Source of the DNA: Vitrella brassicaformis
Taxonomy: Eukaryota; Sar; Vitrellaceae
Assembly: GCA_001179505.1 (NCBI GenBank)
Contig: CDMY01000973.1
Span: 110,182 to 174,181 of the forward strand
Reading direction: 5' to 3'
DNA: 64,000 nucleotides
This document shows, piece after piece, positions 23,801-35,590 of the stretch. The notes under the pieces are model-generated. The model did not search any database, had not been told where the DNA came from, and saw only the letters and a list, made by a program, of their open reading frames with translations. How positions within the stretch are numbered: position 1 is the first letter of the stretch; the number at the start of each line of letters is the position of its first letter. The position numbers and the translations under genes were made by a program.

Positions 23801-24742
23801 CCAGGAGGACAAAGCCGTCCCGTTGACCTACCGAGAAAGTGAATCGGTCCGACTCTCCACTGTCAAGCTCGAAGTAGACCTCGAACCGCCCGAAGCACAC
23901 ACACGTGTTGTCCCAGGAAGGATAAGCACCCAGATTCACCCGGGCCTGCACCAACCTGCACACAATTATCCCAACAATCAGTGGTGCAGCGAAGCGCGAC
24001 TGGCCAGTCTGTCTGCAGACCCACACATCGCACACGTGCACCCACCCTGAGTCGACGGAGGTGACGAGTCCACCACCAGGGACGGCCGGGTCATCGAAGG
24101 TGCACGACGGCTTGGGGGTGGTGTCGTCGCGCTCCGAGGGATGAGAAATGTCGTCAGTTGCGTCCCTGTGAGTGAGGAGATAGAGGTGCGGCGTGTGTGT
24201 TGTTGGTTGATCTGATTGCCTGCCTGACGGGCTGCTGACAGACCTGATGTAGGCTGGGTTTCGGCCACCATTGCTCTGGAACACACAGCACGGGTCGCCC
24301 AACTCATCGCCGTTCGTCTTCAAGTCGCCGTCGGTGTCTTTCTGTCAATCCACAAGCAAACCACACACAGGCACCGTATCTTCTCCTTGCCTGGAGTGGT
24401 GTATGGTCCTACTTCGCACAGTGCAGTGGTCCATGAGGGAACGCAGCTCAGCGGCTCCACGTCACCACAGCTCAACGACACCACATCATTGCCAAACTGA
24501 TCGATGAGCAAACCAAAGCAAACAGACAGACAGACACATGACGAGGTCCAACCAGTGCTTGTTTCGCTTACATCGTTGAAGTTCGGTCCACTGCCGCAGC
24601 TGGGGTGCGTGATGCCACGGCAGCCAGGTGGGTATCTGGGCACAATTCTGGTCTCGTAACCGGTATACCCCTCACACCTCCAACACCTCAGCAGCGGCAA
24701 AACCAGAAGACTCCCAACCCACGAGCCAAGTGCACGAGCCAT
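20872..24742 (-). CDS. NOX/ferric-reductase-type flavocytochrome with N-terminal temptin-like domain
   Basis: A transmembrane electron-transfer protein with more than 12 exons. The start at 24742 gives a signal peptide (MARALGSWVGSLLVLPLL). A Cys-rich luminal domain follows, with GITHPSCGSGP, DTDGDLKTNGDELGDPCCVF and NGGRNPAY, close to the temptin signature. A second extracellular region of unknown fold (SWDNTCVCFGRFEVYFEL) leads to the first membrane helix (LWVYLIVLVSVLVLGVLL). The heme helices carry His-X13-His (YHIFFSLIAAYFTVVHF) and His-X12-His (FHSLMPLAGIFIALH), the NOX/FRE spacing. The cytosolic part has HRPGQW, HPFSI (FAD), GGPYGHSF and AGGSGVTA (NADPH) and VCGPEAMAQEA. It ends MLEVFRFG near 20872. 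Whether it reduces iron or makes superoxide is not decided by sequence. Two separate genes are possible but no internal promoter or stop was seen. Confidence 0.85.
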
Positions 24743-24845
24743 TCTTCTCGGGAGCTTAGGGCTCCAGCTGCAACAGCTTCAAAAGCACCTCGCCAAGCGT
24801 CAATCTTGGTGCGAATATCAATGCTTTCAGGCCTCCGTCTTTCGG

Positions 24846-24856
24846 CTAAGCTCGCA
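24846..24856 (+). promoter_or_regulatory. TWAGCTCGCA promoter element (copy 2, with a second partial copy)
   Basis: CTAAGCTCGCA lies 72 bp before the F-box-like ATG (24928) and 104 bp before the ferric-reductase ATG (24742). A second core, GAGCTCGCA, is at 24862-24870. Confidence 0.5.
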
Positions 24857-24927
24857 GTTTCGAGCTCGCACGCTAATTGGAAAGCTTCTCGAGAACGCCA
24901 CATCACAGCTAGATTCACGTTGTCCCG

Positions 24928-26025
24928 ATGGCCGCAGTGGCGATGAGTCCCATGAGGACAACGCTGCCATATGACTCGCTGCCTGAGGACCTCGTGACGA
25001 TGATGCTGGCCTTCCTGGACGTGGACTCGCTGATGCGCACCCGCAAGACGGACCGCCACCACCGCATGCTGCTCGGCGTGGCCTACCTGCAGCTCCGGCT
25101 GTCCCTCGTGGTCAGCAGCCTCACTCTTGCACTCGGCCACACATTGGACATCCCTCTGCCGCAGCTGCCACTCCCTCTTGCACTGAGCGCCGTCTCTGCA
25201 ACGACCATGGTGATCCGCGGGCTGGCGCGGCGACTCTGGATGCTCGAGAAGGGCGGTCGTTGGGCTCGGTGGAAGGCCATTCTCGAGATGGTCTTCTTCA
25301 TGCGGGGTCGGAAGGTTGTGGTGCTGGGCGATGAGAGCTTTGGGGTGTTCAGCCGGCGGGAGGCCTTCCTGCGGGCCCCGGAGGCGGTCAGGCAGTGGAA
25401 GATGCTCAGCAGAGAGACGTGTGTGTACCATGCGACGAGCGATAGCACCAGGCCACTGATGAGCGGCGACGGGATCATGCGCTTTTACACCGACCCCTAC
25501 CGACAGCCCACTGTGCGCGCCACTGCCAGCCCTATGTTCCCTTGCGGCTTTGACCGCACCGATCCCACCTCTGAGATCGACGGCCGCACGTACGTCACAT
25601 ACTCCAACCTGATCGCCTTCAACCTCATGCTGTGCATCATGCGCCTTCGCCCCGCCGTCTACCGCCACCAGTGGACCACAACCGCCACTGAGTCGGCCGC
25701 TTTCCAGCGGGCGACCACAATGATGCGCGAGGGGTTCGAGTCGACCGACACGCTGCTCCCGGGAGTGCACCAGATCTCCTACAACATGAAGCGCGTGATG
25801 CTGACAAATGGGATCGAGGACGGGTTCATGGCGTTTGTGCAGATGATGCAGTGGACGTCGATGATCGGCAGGTCGATCCAGGTGGACGTGCTGACCAGCG
25901 AGGGCGCGCCGTACGCCGTCACACGCGGTAGGCTGGATCGCGTGATGGGCGACGTGTTGGGGGATGAGGTTTGGGTGAAGGGCAAGAAGTACAGGGAGCG
26001 CAGGTTCTGGGAGGAGGTCGGGTGA
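24928..26025 (+). CDS. Intronless F-box-like protein
   Basis: A single open frame of 365 codons with no introns, from ATG 24928 to TGA 26025, unlike its intron-rich neighbours. The N-terminus reads LPEDLVTMMLAFLDVDSL, then MRTRKTDRHHRMLLG, which fits an F-box (Leu-Pro-x-Glu-Leu/Asp start, Trp replaced). The rest contains a hydrophobic stretch (LTLALGHTLDIPLPQLPL) and no repeat I recognise (no LRR, Kelch or WD). If the F-box is real, it would recruit substrates to an SCF ubiquitin ligase. The call rests on about 35 residues, so the family is tentative while the ORF itself is convincing. Confidence 0.7.
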   Translation: MAAVAMSPMRTTLPYDSLPEDLVTMMLAFLDVDSLMRTRKTDRHHRMLLGVAYLQLRLSLVVSSLTLALGHTLDIPLPQLPLPLALSAVSATTMVIRGLARRLWMLEKGGRWARWKAILEMVFFMRGRKVVVLGDESFGVFSRREAFLRAPEAVRQWKMLSRETCVYHATSDSTRPLMSGDGIMRFYTDPYRQPTVRATASPMFPCGFDRTDPTSEIDGRTYVTYSNLIAFNLMLCIMRLRPAVYRHQWTTTATESAAFQRATTMMREGFESTDTLLPGVHQISYNMKRVMLTNGIEDGFMAFVQMMQWTSMIGRSIQVDVLTSEGAPYAVTRGRLDRVMGDVLGDEVWVKGKKYRERRFWEEVG

Positions 26026-26959
26026 GTAGTGAGGTAGTTGTGTAGCTGTGTCTGTCTAAGTTGCTTAAGGGGAGAAAGAGGGCGAGAGCTTGACGGTCTT
26101 TTGTTGACGCGTTGGATGTTGCGTCCACTTGGGCGTGTATGTGATGTGTGCGACCATTCAGTATGAAGTGAAGCGTGTCACCATTCACTCAGACACACCA
26201 GACACAACACATTAGATGCACATCATAGCATGGTGGTCACGCAGAAGAGAAAGTGTCAAACCTCGTCCGTGGATCCATCCATCCATCCGTCCGTCGATGA
26301 CTGACGGAATGGGTGCATCCTGAATGACGTGTGTCTTCTCGCAAGAGCGGCGCACGTCCAGCTTTCCCAACCGAATGCGTCGGGAATACTGTCCCTGCAC
26401 TGCCGAAGGAGGACACACGCCATGAGCATATCACCCACCCCGTGTGCGGATGGATGGATGAGCGAAGCGGTGCTCTAAATCTGCAATCTCGCCAGAGAGA
26501 TGGGCGAGATGGGCGTCTGTGAGGTCTCCCAGCTTCTTCAAGGGAACAAAAACTGACCCTTGTCAGCCAGCCAGCCAGCCAGCCAGCCAGCAACACACAC
26601 ATACATACAAACATGCCACGGTCAATCTCTCTCTCTCTCTGCCTGCCTGCTGGACGCAGGCGACTCGACTTGACTTGACTTGACTCACGTGACTCCACTA
26701 CACTGCCAGCATATTCACCATCCCTTTCCCCTTGCGAGTGAGAGTGAGTGTGGCCGTGGACAGTAGTCCAGGCAACTCAATACGCACACAAACACACAGA
26801 GCCAGCAATTGAGTATGCGGACGGCCACACCACACCACACCACACGCACACACCCGACCCCGGCACGCACCCCAACGCAAAAAGGTACATAGATAAGACT
26901 ACGCGAGCGAAAAAAGAAACCGCCCGCCAGCGGCCGATAGATGGATGATGGGCAGGCCC
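26026..26959. other. Convergent intergenic region
   Basis: About 930 bp between the F-box-like gene and the aconitase 3' end. Contains CCAG, GGAT/ATCC and CT microsatellites (around 26275-26292 and 26563-26645) and CACA runs. No coding potential was recognised. Confidence 0.45.
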
Positions 26960-28796
26960 TCACGCCTTTTTCTCCTTGGCGAGCTTGCGCAGCACGTACT
27001 GCAGGATGCCGCCGTGCTTGAAGTAAACAACCTGCACACACACACACACACACAGACACACAGGGAGAGGGGCCTCACGGGTGCATCTCTGCAGTCTGCA
27101 GTATCTGTGTGTGCAAGTTTGTGTGGCTGCTGAGCTGACCTCTACGTCTGTGTCGATTCTGCATTTGACTTTGAATGAGGTGCCGTTGGAGACCTTGACC
27201 TCGATGAGCTCGCCGGGGGTGAAGTCGCCGCCCTTCATGGCGATCGAGAAGCGCTCGCTGCCACTCAGACCCAACGACTCGCCCGTCTGGCCGTCCACAA
27301 ACTGCAGCGGCAACACACCCATACCTGGCACCATCACACAGACACACACACAGAGAGAGAGAGAGAGAGGGGGAGAGGTGCCACGGTCCTGGGTGTGGTT
27401 TTTCTATGTGGTGTGGCGCTTACGCACCGACGAGGTTGCTCCTGTGGATGCGCTCGAAGGACTCGGCAATGATGGCCTTCACGCCCTGCAGCTGCACACC
27501 CCTGGTAAGGTAACACAACACAGGATAACACGATGCCACAAATGGCCGTCATCTAAGTGTGTGTGTTACTTGGCCGCCCAGTCTCGCGAGGATCCGCTGC
27601 CGTACTCGGCACCCGCCAGGATAATCGACGGGGCGCCCTCAGACGCATAACGCTGAGATGCACACACACACACACACACACATATAGCGACAGAATGCCA
27701 TCCACAGTGCCTTCTGAGGTTGGGCCTTTTGTGTGCCGTCACCTCAGCGACGGTCCAGACGGGCAGGAGGTCGCCTGACGGGTGATGAAGGGTCTTCGGA
27801 CCTGCACAACACACACATCATTGAGCGCTTCTCTCTCCCCCTCTCTGTGCGTGTGCGTGTGTGTGTGTGTGTCTCTGCTAGGCAGGTGGCTGACCAGACT
27901 GTGGTGCCATTTTGTTGATCAGACGGATGTTGGCGAAGGTGCCCCGAACCATGCACTGAGGAATGACACCAACCACATGAAATGACGCCCGTCCCATCCA
28001 CCACTGACTAGGTCAGTCACCTCGAAGTTTCCTCTTCTGGCGCCGTAGGTGTTGAAGTCCTTTCGCTCGACGCCGTAGCTGTTGAGGTACTCAGCCGCCG
28101 GGCTGTCCTTGGAGATGTTGCCGGCTGGCGAGATGTGGTCGGTGGTGATGGAGTGACCCACGTTCAGCAGGCAGTAGGCGTCCTTGATGTCCTCTACCTG
28201 GTGGCATGGCAACACACGGGAGAGAGAGATTGTGTCTTTGTGTGGGTGCGTTGGGTGGGAGGGGGGAAGGGGGGAGGGGGGGAGGGTTACTTACCTTTGG
28301 GGGCTCCATGGTCATGTCCTGGAAGAATGGCGGGTTGCGGATGTAGGTCGACTGCTCGTCCCAGGCGTACAGCTTGCCCGGCGGCACCTGATGCGATGAA
28401 CAGTAAGCACAGCTCAGCTCCTCGTTGCTCTCTCCCTCTCTCTGTCTCTTTCTGTGTCATGGTGGACCTGCAGTGAGTTCCAGTCGTCAGTTCCATTTCT
28501 GATGGTCTCGTATATCTTGGAGAACATCTCGCCCTTGATGTACTTCTCCTCCAAGGCCTGGACCTCACTGCAGTGCACCCATCACAATGAACACAATATG
28601 GCAGTGACAATCGCCCGCTGTGTGTTGGTGCTGTGTGTGGGTCTCGTCTGCACCCACCTGAGTGTGGGCCAGATGTCTTTGAGGAAGACGGGCGAGCCGT
28701 CCTTGCCAGTGCCGACCGGCTCCTTGTCGAAGTCGATGTCAACGCGACCTGCATCGCACCCACCATGCCCATGACCACACACATGTGTGTCCATCC

Positions 28797-28827
<31 letters not shown>

Positions 28828-31226
28828 TGTCTGCTGGGATTTTTCCGACCGGCGAGCGCATGCGCGACGACCAGCGGTGGCGATGCGAGGTAGTTGGCAC
28901 GGGTCTGGGGGTGCACACGGCCCTCGAAGTTGCGGTTGCCTGACACACAAACACATACACATACACACACAAAGAAAGAGATGGGGCCGGCTGCCTCACT
29001 GGTCGCCTTATTCGTGTGTATGTGTGTGTGTGTGTGACCAGAGAGGACGGCGGCGACGACGAGGTCCTTCTGTGTGATGGCATCCGACACCTCGGGGTCG
29101 AGGTCGCCGCTGTTGCCGATGCACGTCATGCAGCCATAGCCGGCATGGTAGAAACCCAGCTGCTCACACGAGAAAAAGAGAGAGAGAGAGATCCACATGG
29201 AGGGAGGGATGGGTGTGTGTAATATGACCTCCTCCAGGTCCTTATCGAGGCCGCTCAGCCGCAGGTACTCAGACACCTGACAGGCGCACCCCATGTGTGT
29301 GTGTGTGTGTCTGTCTGTCTGCATGCCTGTGTTGTCATGTGTGTGTGTCGCAGCGACATACCGCCTTAGATCCGGGTGAGAGTGAAGTCTTGATGTACGG
29401 CTGGACCTTGAGGCCCTTCGCGAGCGCCTTCCTCGCCACCAGACCCGCACCCAACATGACCGAAGGGTTGCTGCACACACACAGAGGGAGGAGGACACAC
29501 AGCGAGTCGGGCAGATGTGATGTGGCCGTCTTGCTGCCATGTGCCTGATTGAGGGACCTGGTGTTGGTGCACGAGGTGATGGCCGTGATGACCACAGAGC
29601 CGTGCTTCAACTCATACTCTGCACAAGACACACACACCAGCCATACGGGTGCTTACGCCTCATCATCTCTGTGTGTGCGCGTGTGTGTGTGTGCGGCTCG
29701 CTCACTTTGTCCCTGGTACTCGAAGGACACGGTGTCAGCTCGCTTGTCGGCGGGGACGTTGTAGCCCTTGAACCCAACAGGGCTCTCCAGGCAACTCTAC
29801 ACACACAAACCGAGACACAACAAGGCACACACGCATCGCTTCTCTCTGTCTGTGCGGTGGGGCTGGTGTGTGTGTGTGTGTGTGTTGCCTGCAGCACCCA
29901 CCAGGAAGTCCTGCTTCATGTCCTTGAGAGGGACGTGGTCGTGCGGACGCTTCGGACCAGACATGCACGGCTGACATCGACATCCACATACAGATACACA
30001 GGAGAGAGGCCTGTCTGCCTGTCTGTCTGTCTGTCACTGTGTGTGTCTGCCCTCCCCTGGTCTGCTGTGCTCACCTCGACGGTGCTAAGGTCGAGCTTCA
30101 TGGTGTCCGTGTAGACGCAAGGGGGCGAGCCCGCCTCACGGAACATACCCTGGACGAGCGACAAGCGCCCACACCCACGCACACATCACACACATGGCAT
30201 GCACTGCACTCTCAAGTCAAGCGGGTGCTGCTGTGCTGTGGTGATGTGACCCACCATTGCTTTGAGGTACCCCTCGACCAGGTCTAGTTTCTCCTTGGGC
30301 CGGCCGGTCTGCGACAGGTACTTGATCGACTGCGAATCAACAGGGAAGAACCCCATCGTCGCTCTGACAGACAGACAGAAAGGCACCACACACATACCGC
30401 TCATGAGCGAGGGACAGAGAGAGCCCTTCTGCACACCCACCCACACACCCACCCACCCGTATTCCGGCGACATGTTGGCGATGGTGGCGCGGTCAGCCAG
30501 GCTCAGGTTGGCGCAACCTGCACACACACGCAATCGGACAGACAGGTATGGTATGCAGGCAGCCACCACATGTCGTGCCGACCGCCCGAGCGCGGCTATG
30601 CAGGTCGCTCACCGTCTCCGAAGAACTCGACGAACTTGCCAACCACACCGCGCTTGCGCAACATCTGACACACACAACACAACACAACACAACACAAAAC
30701 AGCACAGCACAGCACAGCACAACAGACAAGAAGTGACGACACACACAGGAGGATTGGCAAAAGTGGATGTGTGTGTAGCTTATTACCTTTGTGACGGTGA
30801 GGACGAGGTCAGTGGCGTTGGCCCTCTCGGGGAGGGTCCCCGTCAACTCGAACCCTATCACCTCGGGCAACACCATCGATATCGGCTGAAAAATGGAGAG
30901 AATAAAAAGAGGGACACACACCCATTGCTGCTGGGGGGAGGTCTGGTGATGGACGCACCTGTCCGAGCATGACGGCTTCGGCCTCGATGCCGCCCACGCC
31001 CCAGCCGACAACGCCCAGCCCGTCTATCATGGTCGTGTGCGAATCCGTCCCAACCAACGAGTCTGAACACACACACACACACACACACTCACTGGGTGAG
31101 CAAGCACACCCACCCCCTCTCCCTCTCCCTCTGTCCCTAACACAGATACACACTGACATACTGACACACTGACATACTGACATACCAGGGTAGAGGACGT
31201 TGTTGCTGTCGAAGACCACACGGGCG

Positions 31227-31259
<33 letters not shown>

Positions 31260-32124
31260 CTGCCCGGCGGGACGATGAGCATGTTGTCGAAGGCCGTGGC
31301 GCCCCACTTGAGGAAGGCGAACCGCTCGGCATTGCGCTGGAACTCGATCTTCTGGTTCTTCTCCAGGGCGTCGGGCGAGCGGCTGAAGTCCACCTGCACA
31401 CTGTGGTCGATGACCAGGTCTACCGGCACCAGGGGGTTCACCGCTGAGGGGTCGCCGCCCAGGTCCTTCATGGCGTCGCGCATCGCCGCGAGATCGACCA
31501 CGGCTGGCACGCCACTGAACAGACACACACACACACACGGACGATGGCATTGTGTGTTTGTGGGTGTGGTGTGGTGTGTGGTGTGTGGCGGTCGGTTACG
31601 TGAAGTCCTGTAGGAGGACGCGCGCCGGCATGAATGGGATCTCCTTCTGCTGCGCGCTGCTCTTCTTCCAGTCCAGGATGGTCTCAACGTCCTTCTCCTG
31701 AATGCTGCACACACACACCACACCACATACCGCAGTGACAACACACACTCCCCGGCTGCTGCGGCTTGCCCACCGACCTGAGTCCATCGCAGTTTCGCAC
31801 AGCCGACTCGAGCAGCACCCGGATGGAGTAGGGCAGCTCAGACACACGGGGGTCGCCCAACGCTACGTGAGCCAACAAACACACACACCCATCTTCCTCT
31901 CATCATTCTGCCTGTCCACCCACCCACCCACCTGTGATGTCGTAATACTTCTTGCCGGTGTTGCCGAGGGTCTTGCACACTTTGGCGTCGAACGGGTTGG
32001 AGTAGTGTCGCTTCTGACCCGCCCCTGCCCCAGTCCCGTTGGCCACCACAGACATCCTGCCTAAGCTGCTAATCGAGGTGCTAATTCCGCTAAATCGACT
32101 CAACGACAGGAACCCTCTGAGCAT
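26960..32124 (-). CDS. ACO/IRP-like: Aconitate hydratase, IRP/AcnA type, with mitochondrial presequence
   Basis: Interconverts citrate and isocitrate in the TCA cycle; the AcnA/IRP subfamily can also bind RNA when its Fe-S cluster is lost. About 18 exons on the minus strand give about 910 residues, the full IRP1/AcnA length. The cluster ligands are the Cys of SCTNTRSNPSV and the pair in [10 protein letters not shown]. Other family blocks are [55 protein letters not shown] and [12 protein letters not shown]. The start [11 protein letters not shown] at 32124 opens an Arg/Ser-rich, acid-free leader of about 45 residues, consistent with a mitochondrial presequence. A GT...AG interval just upstream (about 32132-32226) looks like a 5' UTR intron. 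The stop is TGA at 26960-26962. It is divergent from the gene at 32498. Confidence 0.96.
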
Positions 32125-32497
32125 CGATACTGCCGCAGAGGGACCTGCACACACATAGCACACGCCAGACACTCGAAACCATGAACAGGGGCAGGATTGG
32201 CTGCCATCTTTGTCTGTGCGCACCTTCTGGCAAAATCGGCGGGTGAGGCTGCCGACGGTGCTCTCAATGGACGAAGGAGCAGGTTGCTTGGTGCGTGAGC
32301 GGCAAAAACACGAAGCGCGGAGAAGAGCGGCTTTCGGGCTAGAGACGGGACAATTGGAGACGGGCGAGGAGAGGTCGCGGAGAGAAGCGCATTGTCGTGT
32401 CTACGAGCTTTGCGTCACTTCACAGTATCCTGTTTGTCCCAGCATCTCTCACTTGCGTCATCAGGACTCCCACCCATCTCGGTTACCTTCTTGAGGG
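32125..32497. other. Divergent promoter region, aconitase / beta-trefoil-like gene
   Basis: About 370 bp. The left part holds a probable 5' UTR intron of aconitase (acceptor near 32132, donor CCAGAAG|GTGCGC near 32226). The only upstream ATG in the putative 5' exon, at 32391, meets a stop after 17 codons, supporting the 32124 start. No exact TWAGCTCGCA copy is present. Confidence 0.5.
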
Positions 32498-33433
32498 ATG
32501 CCGTCGTGTTCTTCGGACTGCGAGTCGCCATATGGCGTGGTTTATCGGCGTATGTGTAGTCTGGAGGAAGAGCGGCGTCCGCCACTGTGCATGAGGATCA
32601 GCACCTGGTGCTTCGCCTTCTTCGCTGGTATGCTCTGCGTCATCGGTCTGGTGACGGCCGGGCCCGTCCTCCAGGTGCGTACGGGCACACAGACGGAGAA
32701 CACAACACACGCTGATGACAACTGGAAGATGCTTGTTGGATCTGCAATGCAGGAGGGTGGCCAGCGACCGATGACGCCAATGACAGAGGCCGATGACGCC
32801 GACCACACAGCGACGACGAGTGACGGCACCAGACACACACGGTCAGCCACGGGCGGCTATGAGGACCTCGCCCTCCTCTCCCTCCATGTGCCACCGCCAT
32901 GCCGCCATCGAGTGGCATTGCTGTCGTGTCCGCACCAGCCGGGCGAGCGATACGTTGCCTTCAAGCCGCCCGAAGAGCCGACCATGGGCGCGGTGATGGC
33001 GGACAGAGATGCTCGCGGCACCACGGAGACTGCCTGTCTGGTTCCCCAAGAAAACCAAGACGGGCAGCTGACACACGGGGAGGTGGTGGCCATCAGGTCG
33101 TCGAGCGGCATGTATGTGGCGGTCACTGCCAGTGGAACCGTGGAGGCTATTAGCGATGCAGTGGGCCCTTCGGAGCGGTTCAAGGTTATCAACGAGTGTA
33201 TGGCGGCCAAAGAAGGGATGGCCGATGGCCTTGCAGCAAGTGGCCTTGCAAGTGGGTTGGGGCGGAAGTGCGTGATCCGGAAGAATGGCGGCCGGATCAG
33301 CGATGGCGACGTGATCGCGTTGAAGAGCACTGCTTCCGGACACTACTTGACTGCCGAGGGCTGCAACTGGCGCGTCAACGCCAGTGGGCCCGCCATTGGT
33401 GTCGAGGAAAGGTTCATGGTCCGGTTCGTGTGA
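32498..33433 (+). CDS. Intronless single-pass membrane protein with beta-trefoil/fascin-like repeats
   Basis: An uninterrupted 311-codon frame. A single hydrophobic segment of about 22 residues (TWCFAFFAGMLCVIGLV, near residues 36-57) after a short Cys-rich head suggests a type II anchor with the C-terminal part outside or in the lumen. A low-complexity Thr/Asp linker follows. The C-terminal half holds at least two similar strands-and-turn blocks: GEVVAIRSSSGMYVAVTA...GPSERFKVI and GDVIALKSTASGHYLTAEG...GVEERFMVRF. The pattern (Ala-Leu/Ile-Arg/Lys-Ser ... Gly-x-Tyr ... Glu-Arg-Phe) is that of fascin-like beta-trefoils, which bind actin or carbohydrate. The family call is by pattern only; function is unknown. 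The start may be ATG 32498 or an internal ATG (MCSLEEERRP or MRISTW). Confidence 0.75.
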   Translation: MPSCSSDCESPYGVVYRRMCSLEEERRPPLCMRISTWCFAFFAGMLCVIGLVTAGPVLQVRTGTQTENTTHADDNWKMLVGSAMQEGGQRPMTPMTEADDADHTATTSDGTRHTRSATGGYEDLALLSLHVPPPCRHRVALLSCPHQPGERYVAFKPPEEPTMGAVMADRDARGTTETACLVPQENQDGQLTHGEVVAIRSSSGMYVAVTASGTVEAISDAVGPSERFKVINECMAAKEGMADGLAASGLASGLGRKCVIRKNGGRISDGDVIALKSTASGHYLTAEGCNWRVNASGPAIGVEERFMVRFV

Positions 33434-35590
33434 GGTGAGTGGTGGATGGACGGCTGGATGTCGTGCGGTGTACAGTATGGGGAGGGGTCTATCGCTTTTT
33501 GCTGCAAAAGTACAGACAAACTGCGGAGAAGTCTTCGGGTGCCCGTGATGGGTTGGTTGTTGGGGATTGACTGACTGGCTGGCTGGTTGCTGGGTGCAAC
33601 AGCGCTGGCTGGTGAGTCCAGTCCGTGCCGTGTGTGGTTTTAATTGAATGCCATGTGTGGTGGGTGGGTGCATCAACACGTGTGCGACCGACCGACCGAG
33701 TGGGTCGCAATCAGCGATACGGCGCGTACGCGATCGTACATGTGTTTTTCCCCACCTCATGAGGGCATGGGGGCAGGGCGTTGTGGCCAATTTTGTACGT
33801 ATGGCTGCTGCGTCTGTGTGGTGTGACGTGATGTGATATGATATGATATGGTGTGCGGTCTCTCTTTTTGTTCCCTAGTTGGGGACAGTAAAGGAAATAA
33901 AGGGAGTATTGCTCATAGGGTGGGCTGATGGGGTAAGGGAAGAGACCCCGAGGGTGCATAATCGAAAAGGGATTGACGTGATCGGACTGGACTGGACTAG
34001 TCCACTCGCACTCGTGCAGCAGAAAGCTCATTCAGACCACTCACACAGACAGCAGCACTAGGGAAGGGAAGAGCCGTCCCATCCGTCCACACCACTCGAC
34101 ACACACACACACACCACACGCAATAGGACTGTACATCTACCGCACGCGAATGCGCTCATTTTCAGAGCATCGGTCGACGATCGATCGCATACCAAAATCT
34201 GTCCATCCTTCTGCGATACATACGAGCACATCACGTCAAAGTATCCCTTGACCCCTCCCCCCCTCTCCCCACAAGACACGCCACGCTCCCGTGCCTGCCA
34301 TCCATTCATCCATCTAGCCCACACACACATGCATCAAAACCATGGGCGCGCTTGAAAAACCAACCACAAGAAGCGCACACAGGCAGGCAGGCAGGCAGGA
34401 TGGCCATTCAGGTACTCAGGCAGGTGGGCATGCAGGATGCAGGACTCCCCCCCATTGGAGGGTGCAGACTCGCGCGTTGGTAGTGTTAGCTGACACGTGT
34501 GTGTGTGAACACTGTCTATGGTGCCTCGTGCACCGCTGCTGCAGCGTAAAAATCGTCATTGCGGTCGTCTGCAGATTGGTGCGTCTGTCTGTCTGTCTGT
34601 CTGTGTGTCTCTCTCTCTCTCTCTGTATGTCTGTACAGGAAGGAAAACGATGACCGACCGACGACAGAGGGACGGACTTACGGACAAGGAGAGCGGTCTT
34701 GTCTTCTCCTCCATGTGAGCTGAGCGTTGAAAGCGACGCGACCGAGCTAGTCGAGAGGACCACGGACGCACCTTTCCTGTCTCTTCTCTGCCTACTTTCT
34801 CGTTCTTTCTTTGTTTCTTTCTCCCTTTGTCCTCCTCAAAATCTAGCAGACGAGTGAGTGCCCTCTCTCTGTTTCTGTCGCCCTCCCTCCCTCCCTCCCT
34901 CCCTCTACCTGTCCGAGGAAGTGAGTACTCAGGTGGGGTAAGCAGGCAATGCAGGTGGCCAACCTGAGTGAAAATATGTGACTGAGTGAGAGAGTGTGTG
35001 GGTGGGTGGGTGGATGGATGGGTGGTGGTGGCTACCAGTAGGCACAGGCACATCACACGCTATGTGCAGAAAAAGAAAGTGGCGCGTTGATGCGCGCGCC
35101 ATGCCCGCCCATCGGGACAAAGGCAACTTCACTGCGGACGGACAAGTGTGTGTATATGTGAGAGTGTGTGTGTGTGTGTGCCCCCATCCATCCATCCATC
35201 CATGTGTCCGTGTGTGGTGTTCTCACATCTCCCATAGGTGAGCACCGGTCACTTCATTCGCAGACAGGCAGGCAGGCAGGCAGGCACCACACACACGCAC
35301 ATCAATCAATCCATGCTGTAAAACCAACAGCGAGCAGCACCGCTGGCACATATGTGACCATTGGCCTGCATTTCTTCACACCGCCCACCGCACCCACCGC
35401 ACGCACCCTCAGCCCCCTGAAAAAGCTTGACCCTGCCTGGCTGTGTCTTCTAGCCTTAAATTCCCCCACTCGCACACAAACACAGAAAGAAAACCCCAAC
35501 CGGCCGCCGCGCAAGGGAAAAACAAAGCGCGCCAGGGAGAGAGAGGGATAGATCGGCAAAGGCAGACAGCAGACGCAATCGAGTAGACCG
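33434..35590. other. Long convergent intergenic region, no gene recognised
   Basis: About 2.2 kb between two convergent genes. ORFs here are repeat-driven (CA, CTGT, GGCA, GGAT, CCTC). A canonical AATAAA at 33896-33901 lies about 460 bp past the trefoil-like stop. A GATAT run is at about 33833-33850 and ggactagtcc near 33992 is palindromic. No tRNA A/B boxes or snRNA-like blocks were recognised. An unrecognised non-coding RNA cannot be excluded. Confidence 0.4.

Noticed and set aside
24688-25770. 360-codon minus-strand ORF opposite the F-box-like gene
   Set aside because: His/Arg-rich antisense shadow of a high-GC coding exon; the plus-strand frame has protein-like composition.
34342-35551. 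ORFs in the 33.4-35.6 kb region
   Set aside because: Composition follows CA, CTGT and GGAT microsatellites; no conserved motif or plausible exon chain.
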